Assembly: GCF_900096895.1 (NCBI RefSeq)
Contig: NZ_FMYO01000001.1
Coordinates: forward strand, 496,001 to 560,000
DNA from: Acinetobacter kookii
Lineage (GTDB): Bacteria; Pseudomonadota; Gammaproteobacteria; Pseudomonadales; Moraxellaceae
DNA: 64,000 bases
Direction: 5' to 3'
In this document: piece by piece, positions 10,745-19,533 of the stretch
Position numbering within the stretch: the stretch's first letter is position 1
Layout of the letters: every line of letters begins with the position of its first letter
Made by a program: the position numbers and the translations under genes
Notes under the pieces: generated by a model
Seen by the model: only the letters and a program-made list of their open reading frames with translations
The model's database searches: none
Told to the model about the DNA's origin: nothing

Positions 10745-11155
10745 CTTAGATTCTCAAATGAAGTGCAACAGAGATTAAATTATTGGAAGGAAGCAAGATG
10801 AGCTAGCATTTTGCTTCCGACCGACCAAAGTCAAAGTTGCATCATGAACTACACTCATCTTACCCAAGAAGAAAGATATCAGATTTATACTTTGTTACGT
10901 GAAGGTTTTTCTAAACGTTGGACTGGTATTTCGCTGATCCTTATAGCGCTTGGCAACGAGGCACGAATGAAAATACCAATGGCTTAATCAGGCAATATAT
11001 TAAAAAAGGCAGTAATTTAAATGCCTATACGGATGAATATATTGCAGAAATCACTCAACGTTTGAATCATCGCCCAAGAAAAAGACTCGGCTTTAAAAGT
11101 CCGAGTCAGGTATTATGGCAACAACATGGTGTTGCACTTCAAATGCTAATCTAAG
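10745..11155 (+). mobile_element. Internally deleted IS30-family element (411 bp)
   Basis: Imperfect terminal inverted repeats are visible at 10745-10770 and 11130-11155 (22 of 26 positions pair, including an unbroken TGAAGTGCAACA). The element is bordered by the triplet TAG on each side (10742-10744 and 11156-11158), the short target duplication expected of IS30 elements. Inside are only the first 24 or so codons and the last 77 codons of an IS30-type transposase. An intact IS30 is roughly 1.0-1.1 kb, so about 650 bases are missing. It is inserted just after the purB terminator. It cannot transpose on its own but could move if a related transposase were present. Confidence 0.85.
10844..11154 (+). 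pseudogene. IS30-family transposase remnant (N- and C-terminal ends joined by deletion)
   Basis: From ATG 10844 the frame reads MNYTHLTQEERYQIYTLLREG, the helix-turn-helix start of IS30 transposases. At about 10913-10920 it is joined, out of frame, to the C-terminal catalytic end (DWYFADPYSAWQRGTNENTN, then NHRPRKRLGFKSPSQVLW). The distal part still holds the last glutamate region of the DDE domain (RGTNENTNGLIR), but the DD portion is absent. The open distal frame from 10918 is not a real gene. The coding end runs into the right inverted repeat, as is usual in this family. Confidence 0.88.
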
Positions 11156-11254
11156 TAGAATAGAATCTGTTGATAATTCATCTATGTTTATAACTACATA
11201 AGTCATTGATAAAATTTCAGCACTCCCAATAAAACTTTGCCAATACAAGAAATA

Positions 11255-11923
11255 ATGATTGAACATCAATTAAGCATTAAACACTGGCTTGCACTGGCAG
11301 TGATCACGGTTGCGATCATCATCGCCAGTATTCGTCCTTTAGAATTTGAAGCATATCTACTGCATCAAGCCGGCACCGTGTTTATGCTTGTGCTGTTATT
11401 GTTTACCCAAAAAAAAATCGGCATGAGTTTTTATAGTTTTGTGCTCTATCTCATTTTTTTGCTGATCCATATTATCGGCGCACATTACCTCTATTCATAT
11501 GTCCCCTATAACGAATGGCTGATTCAGCTGTTCGGCTTTGACCTCAACCAATCGATGGGCTGGTCACGCAATATGTATGACCGCCTGGTGCATCTTGCCT
11601 ATGGAATACTGCTCTACCCGGTGTTACTGCGGCTGTTTCAGGTGTGGCTGCCTGAAGCTAAACCCTTCATGCTATTTTTATTGGTGGTTCAATTTATTAT
11701 GGCCACCAGTTTAATTTATGAATGGCTTGAATGGCTGATTGCGATTGGTTTATCCTCAGAGGAAGCGGAAAATTATAATGGGCAGCAGGGAGATATGTGG
11801 GATGCACATAAAGACATGCTGCTAGCAACAGTCGGCGCAGCAGGCTATGGCCTGCTTGATCTGTGCTACTCTCGCAAAAGCTTAGCTAAAATACCACAGC
11901 CAGAAAGCGACCAGCATGCCTAG
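11255..11923 (+). CDS. DUF2238 (YjdF-type) integral membrane protein
   Basis: A 222-aa inner-membrane protein with about six hydrophobic segments. The diagnostic C-terminal stretch YNGQQGDMWDAHKDMLLA matches the DUF2238/YjdF family (QGDxWDxxKDM), and SRNMYDRLVHLAYGILLYP is the other conserved block. Function is unknown. ATG 11255 is preferred over a TTG at 11237. The 3' end overlaps the 3' end of the convergent cytochrome gene by 42 bases. Confidence 0.85.
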   Translation: MIEHQLSIKHWLALAVITVAIIIASIRPLEFEAYLLHQAGTVFMLVLLLFTQKKIGMSFYSFVLYLIFLLIHIIGAHYLYSYVPYNEWLIQLFGFDLNQSMGWSRNMYDRLVHLAYGILLYPVLLRLFQVWLPEAKPFMLFLLVVQFIMATSLIYEWLEWLIAIGLSSEEAENYNGQQGDMWDAHKDMLLATVGAAGYGLLDLCYSRKSLAKIPQPESDQHA

Positions 11924-12517
11924 TGACAGGACTGACGCAAACAGGGTGAACCATGAATGGGGATCTTCGCCCCAGAACATACGCTTTGCCAGCCATTTTT
12001 TAAGCAGAACACTGTTCAATGTCAGCGCTGCCAAATGCAATAACACACTGGTTAAAAACAGGTTGGCAAATAGCTCATGCACTTCTTTTAAACTATGACT
12101 ATGCGTATAGTCAGTAAAAAATCCGGCCAGCACAGTTAAAGGCAACAAGCAAAAAATACCCAGGATACTGAGCTGAAACAGACTGGAACTGGCTGCTTTT
12201 AAAAATGCGGGTGAAACCCATTGCTGCGGCTGCGCCCCATAACGCTTTACAAATGGCTTGATTACATTTAAACGACGGCTTATTCCTGAAGGCTGGGTAT
12301 GGGCCAGTCGAGGAGCGAAAAACTGCCATAAAACTCTTAATATCAGGCTAATACCGAGTGTATAGCCAAATGCCATATGGATGTGATGCCATTCTTCTAT
12401 ATCCCCGGTGAGATAAGCCCCGGTAAAACTCAAAATAATAACAATATGCAGAAATCGGATCAGCAAATCTGTTGAAGAGTTCGTCGTATGATGAAGCATA
12501 AAAAAACCTGTGCTCAT
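11882..12517 (-). CDS. Cytochrome b561-like (cytochrome b/b6 domain) membrane protein
   Basis: A 211-aa protein with four or five membrane segments. Histidines suited to haem b ligation are seen in FLHIVIILSFTGAYL, HHIHMAFGYTLGI, KEVHELFANLF and LLHLAALTL. These proteins take electrons from quinol or pass them to periplasmic partners; no partner gene is adjacent, so the role is open. Its 3' end overlaps that of the DUF2238 gene tail to tail. A second ATG (residue 7) is possible. Confidence 0.8.
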   Translation of the reverse strand: MSTGFFMLHHTTNSSTDLLIRFLHIVIILSFTGAYLTGDIEEWHHIHMAFGYTLGISLILRVLWQFFAPRLAHTQPSGISRRLNVIKPFVKRYGAQPQQWVSPAFLKAASSSLFQLSILGIFCLLPLTVLAGFFTDYTHSHSLKEVHELFANLFLTSVLLHLAALTLNSVLLKKWLAKRMFWGEDPHSWFTLFASVLSLGMLVAFWLWYFS

Positions 12518-12571
12518 TTATTTTAATGCCATCATAAAAGATCAAGCTGAATCGGAGATTAAGATCCAGTC

Positions 12572-12602
12572 AAAAAAATTGCGCTCATCAGAGCGCAATT
12601 TT
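12572..12602 (-). terminator. Terminator after sohB
   Basis: An 11-bp stem (AAATTGCGCTC with GAGCGCAATTT) and an ATCA loop. On the minus strand it is followed by a run of T, 24 bases after the sohB stop. Confidence 0.88.
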
Positions 12603-12624
12603 AAAATAGCCCAACGAATTTCAA

Positions 12625-13587
12625 TTAAAGCTTAGGATCTCGCATTTGAACCAAGCCAGCATTTGCCTTGCTCAAAGTTTCCATGACTTTATTCATCACG
12701 GCCGGCACCAGACCATCTGCCATTTGTGCGGCTTGTAAACCCAGTTTTTCACCCAATGTCGGTTTACGGCGAGTTTCAATCACAAAGACTTCGTGCTGCG
12801 CTAACAAGCCGAGTAAATACTCATCCGAAGTTTGCAGCTTATCTACCAGGTTGAGTTCAAGCGCGTCTTTTCCATACCAGTGTTCACCTGTCGCCACTTT
12901 CTCAACATTCAGTTGCGGGCGGTATTTTTCTACAAAGTGTTTAAACAGCTCATGCGTCTGCTGTAACTCTTCTTCAAATTTGGCTTTACCTTCTGCGGTA
13001 TTTTCACCAAACATTGTCACGGTACGTTTAAACTGGCCTGCGGTATAAAGTTCAAAGTCGATATGCTTTTCTTTCAGCAAGCGGTTAAAGTTCGGTACCT
13101 GTGCAACCACACCAATGGAACCGACCACGGCAAATGGAGCAGAGACAATTTCATTGGCAATGCAAGCCATCATGTAACCGCCACTGGCTGCGACTTTATC
13201 GACACAGATCGTCAGGTTAAAGCCCGCATCACGCAAACGCACCAGCTGGGCAGCCGCCAGGCCATAGCCATGCACCATACCGCCCGGGCTTTCCAGACGT
13301 ACCACAACACGGTCACGCCCTGCTTTTGCAGTGGCTAAAATCAGGGTAATTTCTTCACGCAAGTTTTCTACGGCAGAGGCTGCTGTATCACCCTTGAAAT
13401 CGAGTACATAAATTTTTTGATTGTTCTTTTTACGTAAGCGTGCTTCTTTGGAAAGCTGCTGGGCAAGATGCAAGAGTTCCAGTTTAGACGCAGTCGCTTG
13501 GGCAATTTTTTTACGTTGTTCATTTATACGTGCGTTTAAATGGCTAATACGAATTTCAGCGGGTAATTTGGGGGTGTGAAATAACAT
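12625..13587 (-). CDS. sohB: S49 family serine peptidase, SohB-like
   Basis: A 320-aa S49 peptidase. The nucleophile lies in DKVAASGGYMMA (S135) and the general-base lysine is best placed at K187 in TAGQFKRTV, 52 residues later, the spacing known from SppA-type enzymes. RLESPGGMVHGYG (97-109) is the conserved block before it. Unlike E. coli SohB, no clear N-terminal membrane segment is visible: residues 1-60 are polar and basic. It may be soluble or only peripherally attached, and the start codon should be treated with some caution although no upstream extension is evident. Confidence 0.88.
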   Translation of the reverse strand: MLFHTPKLPAEIRISHLNARINEQRKKIAQATASKLELLHLAQQLSKEARLRKKNNQKIYVLDFKGDTAASAVENLREEITLILATAKAGRDRVVVRLESPGGMVHGYGLAAAQLVRLRDAGFNLTICVDKVAASGGYMMACIANEIVSAPFAVVGSIGVVAQVPNFNRLLKEKHIDFELYTAGQFKRTVTMFGENTAEGKAKFEEELQQTHELFKHFVEKYRPQLNVEKVATGEHWYGKDALELNLVDKLQTSDEYLLGLLAQHEVFVIETRRKPTLGEKLGLQAAQMADGLVPAVMNKVMETLSKANAGLVQMRDPKL

Positions 13588-14017
13588 ACAGATACAGACT
13601 CATTTAATTCATATTTATCTTGCATAAGATGTGGGCAATCACACAAAAATTCAATTTATATTTTGCAAATAATAAACTTCTTTCATAAATCATTTTAGAA
13701 ATTAAGAACTGTTCGTAAAGCTGAAATTGAAAATAGATTTTTAGTCAATATTAGATTCATGAGTGTGGCATGGATGCCACACTTTTCCCATCGACAAGGA
13801 TGTCGTGTATGGGAAACAAAAGGTTTTTGTCTACTTTTGACCTTTCAAAAGTAGAGAGATTGCCTACGAGAAGGTACAAAATTAAATCAGTCAAATGAGG
13901 CCGTGCTGATTTAAAAAAATCTAATATTGAATATTTTTTGATTTATAAAAGGAATCTAATGATCATTATCTATAAAAGAAAACCAGATCTTTCCAACTTC
14001 AGCCCCAACACACAAAT
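13588..14017. other. Intergenic region between sohB and pstB
   Basis: No credible gene. It holds a 15-base match (13676-13690) to the end of the inverted-repeat element at 42052, the four-hairpin repeat at 13762-13914, and then AT-rich DNA up to the pstB terminator. The sohB promoter must lie in the first part, read on the minus strand. Confidence 0.6.
13762..13914 (+). repeat. Four-hairpin structured repeat, copy A
   Basis: Four inverted repeats in a row: 13762-13783 (10-bp arms, 2-base loop), 13784-13816 (8+5 bp stem with a 3-base bulge and AGGA loop), 13830-13855 (10-bp arms TCTACTTTTG / CAAAAGTAGA) and 13882-13914 (9-bp arms). No open frame explains this. A diverged copy in the same orientation lies at about 19534-19700. 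Shared blocks: TGGATGYC, AAAAGG followed by TTTTTG, and TCAAATGAGGYCGT. Could be a REP-like repeat, a structured RNA or a remnant of an element. Confidence 0.6.
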
Positions 14018-14041
14018 AAAAAGAGCCTTACGGCTCTTTTT
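14018..14041 (-). terminator. Terminator at the end of the pst operon
   Basis: AAAAAGAGCC and GGCTCTTTTT with a 4-base loop; lies 17 bases after the pstB stop on the minus strand. Confidence 0.92.
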
Positions 14042-14057
14042 AAATTTGGTGTTCAGA

Positions 14058-14984
14058 TTAACCAAAACGACCGGTAATATAGGCTTCAGTCAATTGATGG
14101 TCTGGCTGGGTAAAGACTTTTTCAGTTGAATTGACTTCAATCAAGTCGCCTAGATGGAAATAGGCAGTACGGTCAGATACACGCGCAGCCTGTTGCATCG
14201 AGTGGGTTACAATCGCAATGGTATATTGGGTTGAAAGCTCTGAAATCAGTTCTTCAATTTTGGCCGTTGCAATCGGGTCCAGCGCCGAACACGGCTCATC
14301 CATCAGAATGACTTCCGGACTAACTGCAATGGTACGCGCAATACATAAACGTTGCTGCTGACCACCCGAAAGACCTGTACCCGGCTGGTTCAAACGGTCT
14401 TTGACTTCATTCCACAACCCCGCTTTATGCAGGCTATTTTCCACAATTTCTTCCAGGTCATATTTATCGCGCGCCAAACCATGCAGTTTAGGGCCATATG
14501 CCACGTTGTCAAAAATCGATTTCGGGAACGGGTTCGGTTTCTGGAATACCATACCAACTTGTGCACGCAGTAAAACCACGTCCAGATTCGGGTCATAGAT
14601 ATCCTGATTATCCAGCATCACCTTACCGGTCACGCGACATGAATCAATGGTGTCGTTCATACGGTTTAAGGTACGCAGGAAGGTTGACTTACCACATCCC
14701 GATGGACCAATAAAGGCAATCACTTCATTTTCATAGATATTGATGTCAATACCTTTAATGGCTTCTGCTTCGCCATAGTAAACATGGACATCTGAAGTAC
14801 TTATCTTAACATTCGACGTTTCATTTTCTTTTTTCGTTGAAGCATGAGTATCGAATTGAGAAACAAATGAAGTACCAGGATGTTTTTGATCGACTTCAGG
14901 AGCTGTAAACTGTTTCTGTTCTGGATTCACGGATTCATCCTGTTCTAAGGAATTTGCTTGTGTCATATCTGTTACAGTATTCAT
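14058..14984 (-). CDS. pstB: Phosphate ABC transporter ATP-binding protein PstB
   Basis: A 308-aa ABC ATPase that powers phosphate import. Walker [10 protein letters not shown], the LSGGQQQR signature, Walker [13 protein letters not shown] and the switch histidine region [12 protein letters not shown] are intact. It carries an N-terminal extension of about 50 polar residues relative to the roughly 258-aa E. coli PstB. Last gene of pstSCAB, 14 bases after pstA. No phoU follows, which differs from the E. coli pstSCAB-phoU operon. Confidence 0.96.
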   Translation of the reverse strand: MNTVTDMTQANSLEQDESVNPEQKQFTAPEVDQKHPGTSFVSQFDTHASTKKENETSNVKISTSDVHVYYGEAEAIKGIDINIYENEVIAFIGPSGCGKSTFLRTLNRMNDTIDSCRVTGKVMLDNQDIYDPNLDVVLLRAQVGMVFQKPNPFPKSIFDNVAYGPKLHGLARDKYDLEEIVENSLHKAGLWNEVKDRLNQPGTGLSGGQQQRLCIARTIAVSPEVILMDEPCSALDPIATAKIEELISELSTQYTIAIVTHSMQQAARVSDRTAYFHLGDLIEVNSTEKVFTQPDHQLTEAYITGRFG

Positions 14985-14998
14985 ATATTGTCCTCACC

Positions 14999-16390
14999 TT
15001 ACCAGCGTACTTCAAATTTCTTACGTAACCAGATGGCCAGGCTGTTTAATCCAACCATCAGCGCCAGTAAGACAATAATTGCGGCAGCAGTACGTCCTTC
15101 AAAGAAGTTACGCAATTCATTACCCTGCCACAAAAAAATTTGTACCGGTAATGCAGTGGATTGATCGAGTGGCGATGTTGGCACACTGGCCACGAATGCG
15201 CTCATCCCAATCAGAAGTAAGGGTGCGGTTTCACCGAGTGCTTGTGCTACCCCAATAATGGCACCGGTTAAAATACCCGGCAGTGCCAACGGCAACACAT
15301 GATGAAATACCGTTTGTACACGGGAAGCGCCTAAACCCAATGCCGCCTGACGAATCGATGGTGGTACGGCTTTTAGTGATGCACGAGTGGTAATAATTAC
15401 AGTTGGCAAGGTCATCAGGCTCAGAACCAGACCACCGACCAATGGTGCAGAAAGAGGCAAATGCATCCAGCCAATAAAAATCGCGGCACCGAGCAAACCG
15501 AAGACAATCGAAGGAACGGCAGCCAGGTTATTGATATTCACTTCAACAACATCGGTAATCCAGTTTTTAGGCGCAAATTCTTCAAGATAAATGGCTGATG
15601 CCACACCTATCGGAATCGAGATAAAAATCACGATCAGCATCATGAACAATGAGCCCATGAATGCACCCGCAAGGCCGGAAGTTGCAGGTGAACTGCGTGA
15701 GTCAGGCGTAGTAAAGATATTGGTATTGAAAGTATTTTCAATCACACCTTTGGCTTTTAAATCATCGGCAAGCTGGCGAGTTTCAGGACTCAGCTGTTGC
15801 TGGTCATCAGGTAAACTGCGGTCAATATTACCTGCTAACCATACGTCGACATTGGCATCGGCCAGAATCTTGATCTCTTCTTTTTTGCCAATCAGTGTTG
15901 GATCAGCCAGGACCATATCACGCAGGCGATAGGCTTCTGAACTGGTATACAAACCAGATAACTCATCACGCTTTGATGCACTTGAAGGGTCTTTTGCAAT
16001 AATGCCATTGACGATCAGTGCATCCCAATCCACCATGCCCATTTCGGTTTGCCACGCAATGATACGCTCTTCAAACTGGGCTGGAGATTCACCCTCTTTC
16101 GGGGTAGGTTTGGCACCTACCTGAATGATGGCCGGATCGAAATAGAGCGGTACAGAAATACTGTTTTGCCAGAAAGCAGGTAAGCCTTTCGCTAAAATAC
16201 TTCCGAATAAAAGCACCACAAAGAACAGACCTGTCACAACTGCAGAAAAGCCCAAAATACGGAATGTCTTTTCTTTACGATGACGTTTCGCTAAAGAACT
16301 GGCAATTTTCTGTTTACGTTTTTCGCGTAATTCAGCTGCAGCCTGTGGGTCAAGGCTTTGACCCATAGAAGATGTATTTGATGTACTCAT
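14999..16390 (-). CDS. pstA: Phosphate ABC transporter permease PstA
   Basis: A 463-aa permease, longer than the roughly 300-aa E. coli protein. The C-terminal half has the binding-protein-dependent transport fold with the EAA loop (IRQAALGLGASRVQTVFHHV). The N-terminal half has one membrane segment (about 48-70) then a long polar, presumably periplasmic, domain (about 75-240) typical of the longer Pseudomonas/Acinetobacter type. It overlaps pstC by 4 bases, so translation is coupled. Confidence 0.94.
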   Translation of the reverse strand: MSTSNTSSMGQSLDPQAAAELREKRKQKIASSLAKRHRKEKTFRILGFSAVVTGLFFVVLLFGSILAKGLPAFWQNSISVPLYFDPAIIQVGAKPTPKEGESPAQFEERIIAWQTEMGMVDWDALIVNGIIAKDPSSASKRDELSGLYTSSEAYRLRDMVLADPTLIGKKEEIKILADANVDVWLAGNIDRSLPDDQQQLSPETRQLADDLKAKGVIENTFNTNIFTTPDSRSSPATSGLAGAFMGSLFMMLIVIFISIPIGVASAIYLEEFAPKNWITDVVEVNINNLAAVPSIVFGLLGAAIFIGWMHLPLSAPLVGGLVLSLMTLPTVIITTRASLKAVPPSIRQAALGLGASRVQTVFHHVLPLALPGILTGAIIGVAQALGETAPLLLIGMSAFVASVPTSPLDQSTALPVQIFLWQGNELRNFFEGRTAAAIIVLLALMVGLNSLAIWLRKKFEVRW

Positions 16391-17787
16391 TCGTATTGCT
16401 CGCGATATTTACGCACGATATACAGTGCAACAATGTTTAAACCTAACGTAATCACAAACAGCGTTAGACCTAATGCAAAGGCAACCAAAGCTTGCGGGCT
16501 GGCAAAGTCGGTATCGCCGGTTAACTGGTTCACAATGGTAATGGTGACTGTAGATACGGCTTCTAGCGGATTGACGTGCAGTAATGGACTGTTCCCTGCC
16601 GCCAGAACCACAATCATGGTTTCACCAATTGCACGTGAAGCAGCAAGTAGGAATGCGCCAATAATACCCGGGAGTGCAGCCGGCAGAACTACCTGACGAA
16701 TGGTCTCAGATTTGGTTGCACCTAAACCTAATGAACCGTCGCGTAGTGCACGTGGTACCTGAGTAATAATGTCATCCGACAGTGACGACACGAACGGGAT
16801 AATCATGATGCCCATGACAAAACCGGCAGTTAAGGCACTGGTTGCATTAATGTGCAGTCCAATGCTTTCGCCAAGCAACTTGAAAAATGGGCCAATGACC
16901 ATCAATGCAAACACGCCATATACAATGGTTGGAATACCGGCTAAAACTTCAATGGCAGGTTTGGCCCAGGCACGAAAACCTGATGGTGCATATTCAGCCA
17001 GATAGATGGCAATCATCAGTCCAACAGGAACCGCAACCAATAAGGCGATTCCGCTCACCATGAGGGTTCCCCAGATTAATGGCACCAGGCCATAACTGCC
17101 CTCTGCATTTCCGGAAGTACTAAACCCAGGATTCCATTCCGTACCAAAAAAGAAATCGATCGGACTGACAAAATGGAAGAAGCGCATGGCTTCGCTAAAC
17201 ATTGAAAGCACAATGCCGATAGTAGTTAGGATTGCCACACCGGAGCATAGCGCCAAGCCCCAATTAATGATTTTTTCAACCTGGTTACGGGCACGATATT
17301 GCTGGGCAATGCGCTTTTTGGCCATCACCAGACCCACCAGGGCGGCACAGATCACCAAAGCCAATTTGGCAAAGGAACTAATGGTTTCAATTTTTGCGAG
17401 TTGCTGTGCCGCTGCAATTTCATAGGCCGCAGCTTGATCACTCACCCCAAAACCTGAGGCAATCGCTTGAACACGATCAATGAGCACTTCTATGCCTGCA
17501 CGATCCAATGTGGCTGCAACATTTGCAGGCACATTATTTAACACCACATGACGCAGAATATTCGGTTCGACAATATTCCAAACCAGTAAAATTAAAAAAG
17601 CAGGGATACCACACCATAAAGCCACCAGCGCCCCATAATAGCCAGGACGAGAGTGTAGTTTTGCAGTGTTATTTCCCTTACCTGCTAGGTTACGGCTTTT
17701 CGATAACCCGATTTGATAGGCGATGGCGATCAATGCCAATAACACACCCATAAGTAGCAGATTCATGTATTCTCCAGCATTTTTCAA
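16387..17787 (-). CDS. pstC: Phosphate ABC transporter permease PstC
   Basis: A 466-aa permease, also of the longer type. Membrane segments at about 10-27, 50-70, 140-165 and 190-210 precede a periplasmic loop; the transport core with its EAA loop (LRDGSLGLGATKSETIRQVV) is near the C-terminus. It pairs with PstA to form the membrane channel. It starts 78 bases after pstS, with a stem-loop between them, and ends overlapping pstA. Confidence 0.94.
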   Translation of the reverse strand: MKNAGEYMNLLLMGVLLALIAIAYQIGLSKSRNLAGKGNNTAKLHSRPGYYGALVALWCGIPAFLILLVWNIVEPNILRHVVLNNVPANVAATLDRAGIEVLIDRVQAIASGFGVSDQAAAYEIAAAQQLAKIETISSFAKLALVICAALVGLVMAKKRIAQQYRARNQVEKIINWGLALCSGVAILTTIGIVLSMFSEAMRFFHFVSPIDFFFGTEWNPGFSTSGNAEGSYGLVPLIWGTLMVSGIALLVAVPVGLMIAIYLAEYAPSGFRAWAKPAIEVLAGIPTIVYGVFALMVIGPFFKLLGESIGLHINATSALTAGFVMGIMIIPFVSSLSDDIITQVPRALRDGSLGLGATKSETIRQVVLPAALPGIIGAFLLAASRAIGETMIVVLAAGNSPLLHVNPLEAVSTVTITIVNQLTGDTDFASPQALVAFALGLTLFVITLGLNIVALYIVRKYREQYE

Positions 17788-17828
17788 TTTTCATGCTTTG
17801 AAAAACTTGTCTATGCAAAAAAGCCGAA

Positions 17829-17846
17829 GGTAGAAATAATTCTACC
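17829..17846 (-). terminator. Stem-loop between pstS and pstC (probable attenuator)
   Basis: GGTAGAA and TTCTACC form a 7-bp stem with a 4-base loop. On the minus strand it is followed by TTCGGC and six T, so it can act as a partial terminator or protect the pstS mRNA 3' end. This would make the binding protein more abundant than the membrane components. Confidence 0.65.
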
Positions 17847-17865
17847 GTCAGCTCATTCAACCTAA

Positions 17866-18891
17866 TTACTTAACCGCTTTACCGGCTTTCAAATTTGCAA
17901 GAATTTTGGCACGCTCTTTATCTGACATAGAAATCAGACCTGCTTTTTCCAGTTTAGAACCTTTACCTGAAACTTTCTTATTCAGGAAGTACTCAGAATA
18001 CTGTTGTAAGCCTTTGATTGATTTAAGGTGCTCACCTTTCACGTAGAAGTACAATGGACGTGAGACCGGATAAGAACCATTCAGAATGGTTTTCTCTGAT
18101 GGAGTCACATTGTTTACTGTAGCAACACGCAATTTGTCACGGTTTTGATCATAGAAACCTAAACCAAACACGCCTACTGCACTTGGAGAAGTTTTTAAAC
18201 GTGCCAGTGTTTCAGTGTAATCACCAGAAATTTCAATTACTTTTCCGTCTTTACGGAAAGTCGAACATGCTTTCTTCTGTGCATCTTTGTCTAAATTTTT
18301 GAAATATGCATAAGATTCACAACCTGCCTCAACCATTTTTTCCTGGAACACTTCGCGTGTACCGTGGTTAGAAGCTGGAATTACCAAAGTAATTGGTTCA
18401 TTTGGAAGTGCTTTGTCAATTTGGTTCCAGCGTGTATACGGGTTTGGAACCAGTTTACCTTGTGAAGGTAACTCTGCTGCCAATGCAGCAAATACATGTT
18501 GTGGACGCAGTTTATAAGCTGCTTTCTTTGAGTTAGACGCAAATACAATACCGTCATAACCTACTTTAATTTCAATCACCTGGTTTACGCCAGCTTTTTT
18601 ACATGCCGCCAATTCAGTATCTTTGATTTTACGAGATGCATTGGCGATGTCGATGGTATTGTCACCTACACCCTGACAGAATTGTTTTAAACCACCAGAT
18701 GTACCACCAGAACCAACAACCGGTGCTTTAAATTGCGGGAAAGTATTACCAAATTCTTCTGCTACAATACTTGCGTATGGCAAAACAGTCGAAGAACCAG
18801 CAATCTGGATGGTGTCACGAGCTGCATTTGCGGTTGTTGCTACAGCTGCCCCTGAAACTGCTAAAGCAAGTGCGATATGGTTTAAGCGCAT
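17866..18891 (-). CDS. pstS: Phosphate-binding periplasmic protein PstS
   Basis: A 341-aa substrate-binding protein with a signal peptide (about 1-23, ANA|ARD). The phosphate-contact motifs are recognisable: IAGSSTVLPYA (30-40), VGSGGTSGG and the NHGTREVF loop. Four or more cysteines (FCQG, AACKK, AGCES, KACST) suggest disulfides in the periplasm. First gene of the operon. Two Pho-box-like sites lie about 95-130 bases upstream of its start. It delivers phosphate to PstCA. Confidence 0.95.
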   Translation of the reverse strand: MRLNHIALALAVSGAAVATTANAARDTIQIAGSSTVLPYASIVAEEFGNTFPQFKAPVVGSGGTSGGLKQFCQGVGDNTIDIANASRKIKDTELAACKKAGVNQVIEIKVGYDGIVFASNSKKAAYKLRPQHVFAALAAELPSQGKLVPNPYTRWNQIDKALPNEPITLVIPASNHGTREVFQEKMVEAGCESYAYFKNLDKDAQKKACSTFRKDGKVIEISGDYTETLARLKTSPSAVGVFGLGFYDQNRDKLRVATVNNVTPSEKTILNGSYPVSRPLYFYVKGEHLKSIKGLQQYSEYFLNKKVSGKGSKLEKAGLISMSDKERAKILANLKAGKAVK

Positions 18892-18983
18892 TCTTTTCTC
18901 TCTTCAATAGATGCAAGTTTGAAGTACGCTACTTTTTATAAAGTTTTGTACTTATTTCGATGATTGCATTTTGATTTTAGAAT

Positions 18984-19022
18984 ATGACAATCAAGTTACA
19001 GCATTGTGACGCTTTTATGATA
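18984..19022 (-). promoter_or_regulatory. Two tandem Pho-box-like sites upstream of pstS
   Basis: On the minus strand 19022-19005 reads TATCATAAAAGCGTCACA (close to TGTCATAAAACTGTCA plus flanks) and 19001-18984 reads CTGTAACTTGATTGTCAT (CTGT and TGTCAT blocks at the right spacing). The two units begin 21 bases apart, two helical turns, as in PhoB-bound promoters. Binding by PhoB is inference; phoB is not in the window. Confidence 0.6.
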
Positions 19023-19533
19023 ATTCCTTTCTTTTGTAGGATTTTTAAAAATACCTTTTAAATTCAATAACTAAAAATCTATCAGAAATATTATTCAGGG
19101 ATTATTTTTAACTGCAAATTTGTAATAATTCTTAAATCTGTCATTTTTTCATGTCTTCTTTTTCTACTTGCAGAGTGTTTATTCTATGATCAGACAATAA
19201 AAATCTTCTATTTCTGGATTTCTTTTCTATCCGTATCAGACTTTCACGTTCCCTTCTCAAAGATACACTGCTCTTTTTTTTGCCAGCACTGGCCCAAATC
19301 TTTGAAATTTCATAGAACATAGCTTTGTCATATATTCAAAAATAAATAATGACAGTGATATGACCATAAACAGTAAAACAATTAAAAAATTAATTCTGAT
19401 TGACCCGTTCATATGATCTTTAAAGAACATGACTGGGACTTGCTTGCAGAATACTGGTATCTCAAAGGTTTTAGCCTGTAGTTTGCAGCGCGAATTTAAA
19501 GCAGAAATTTAAAACCACATCTCTCCCAATCGG

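Noticed and set aside
10918..11154. 78-aa open frame that could be annotated as a small gene
   Set aside because: It is only the C-terminal end of a deleted IS30 transposase; the TTG start is at the deletion joint.
13955..13972. AATGATCATTATC, partly like a Fur box
   Set aside because: Half-match only, and no gene starts next to it; it lies downstream of the pst operon.
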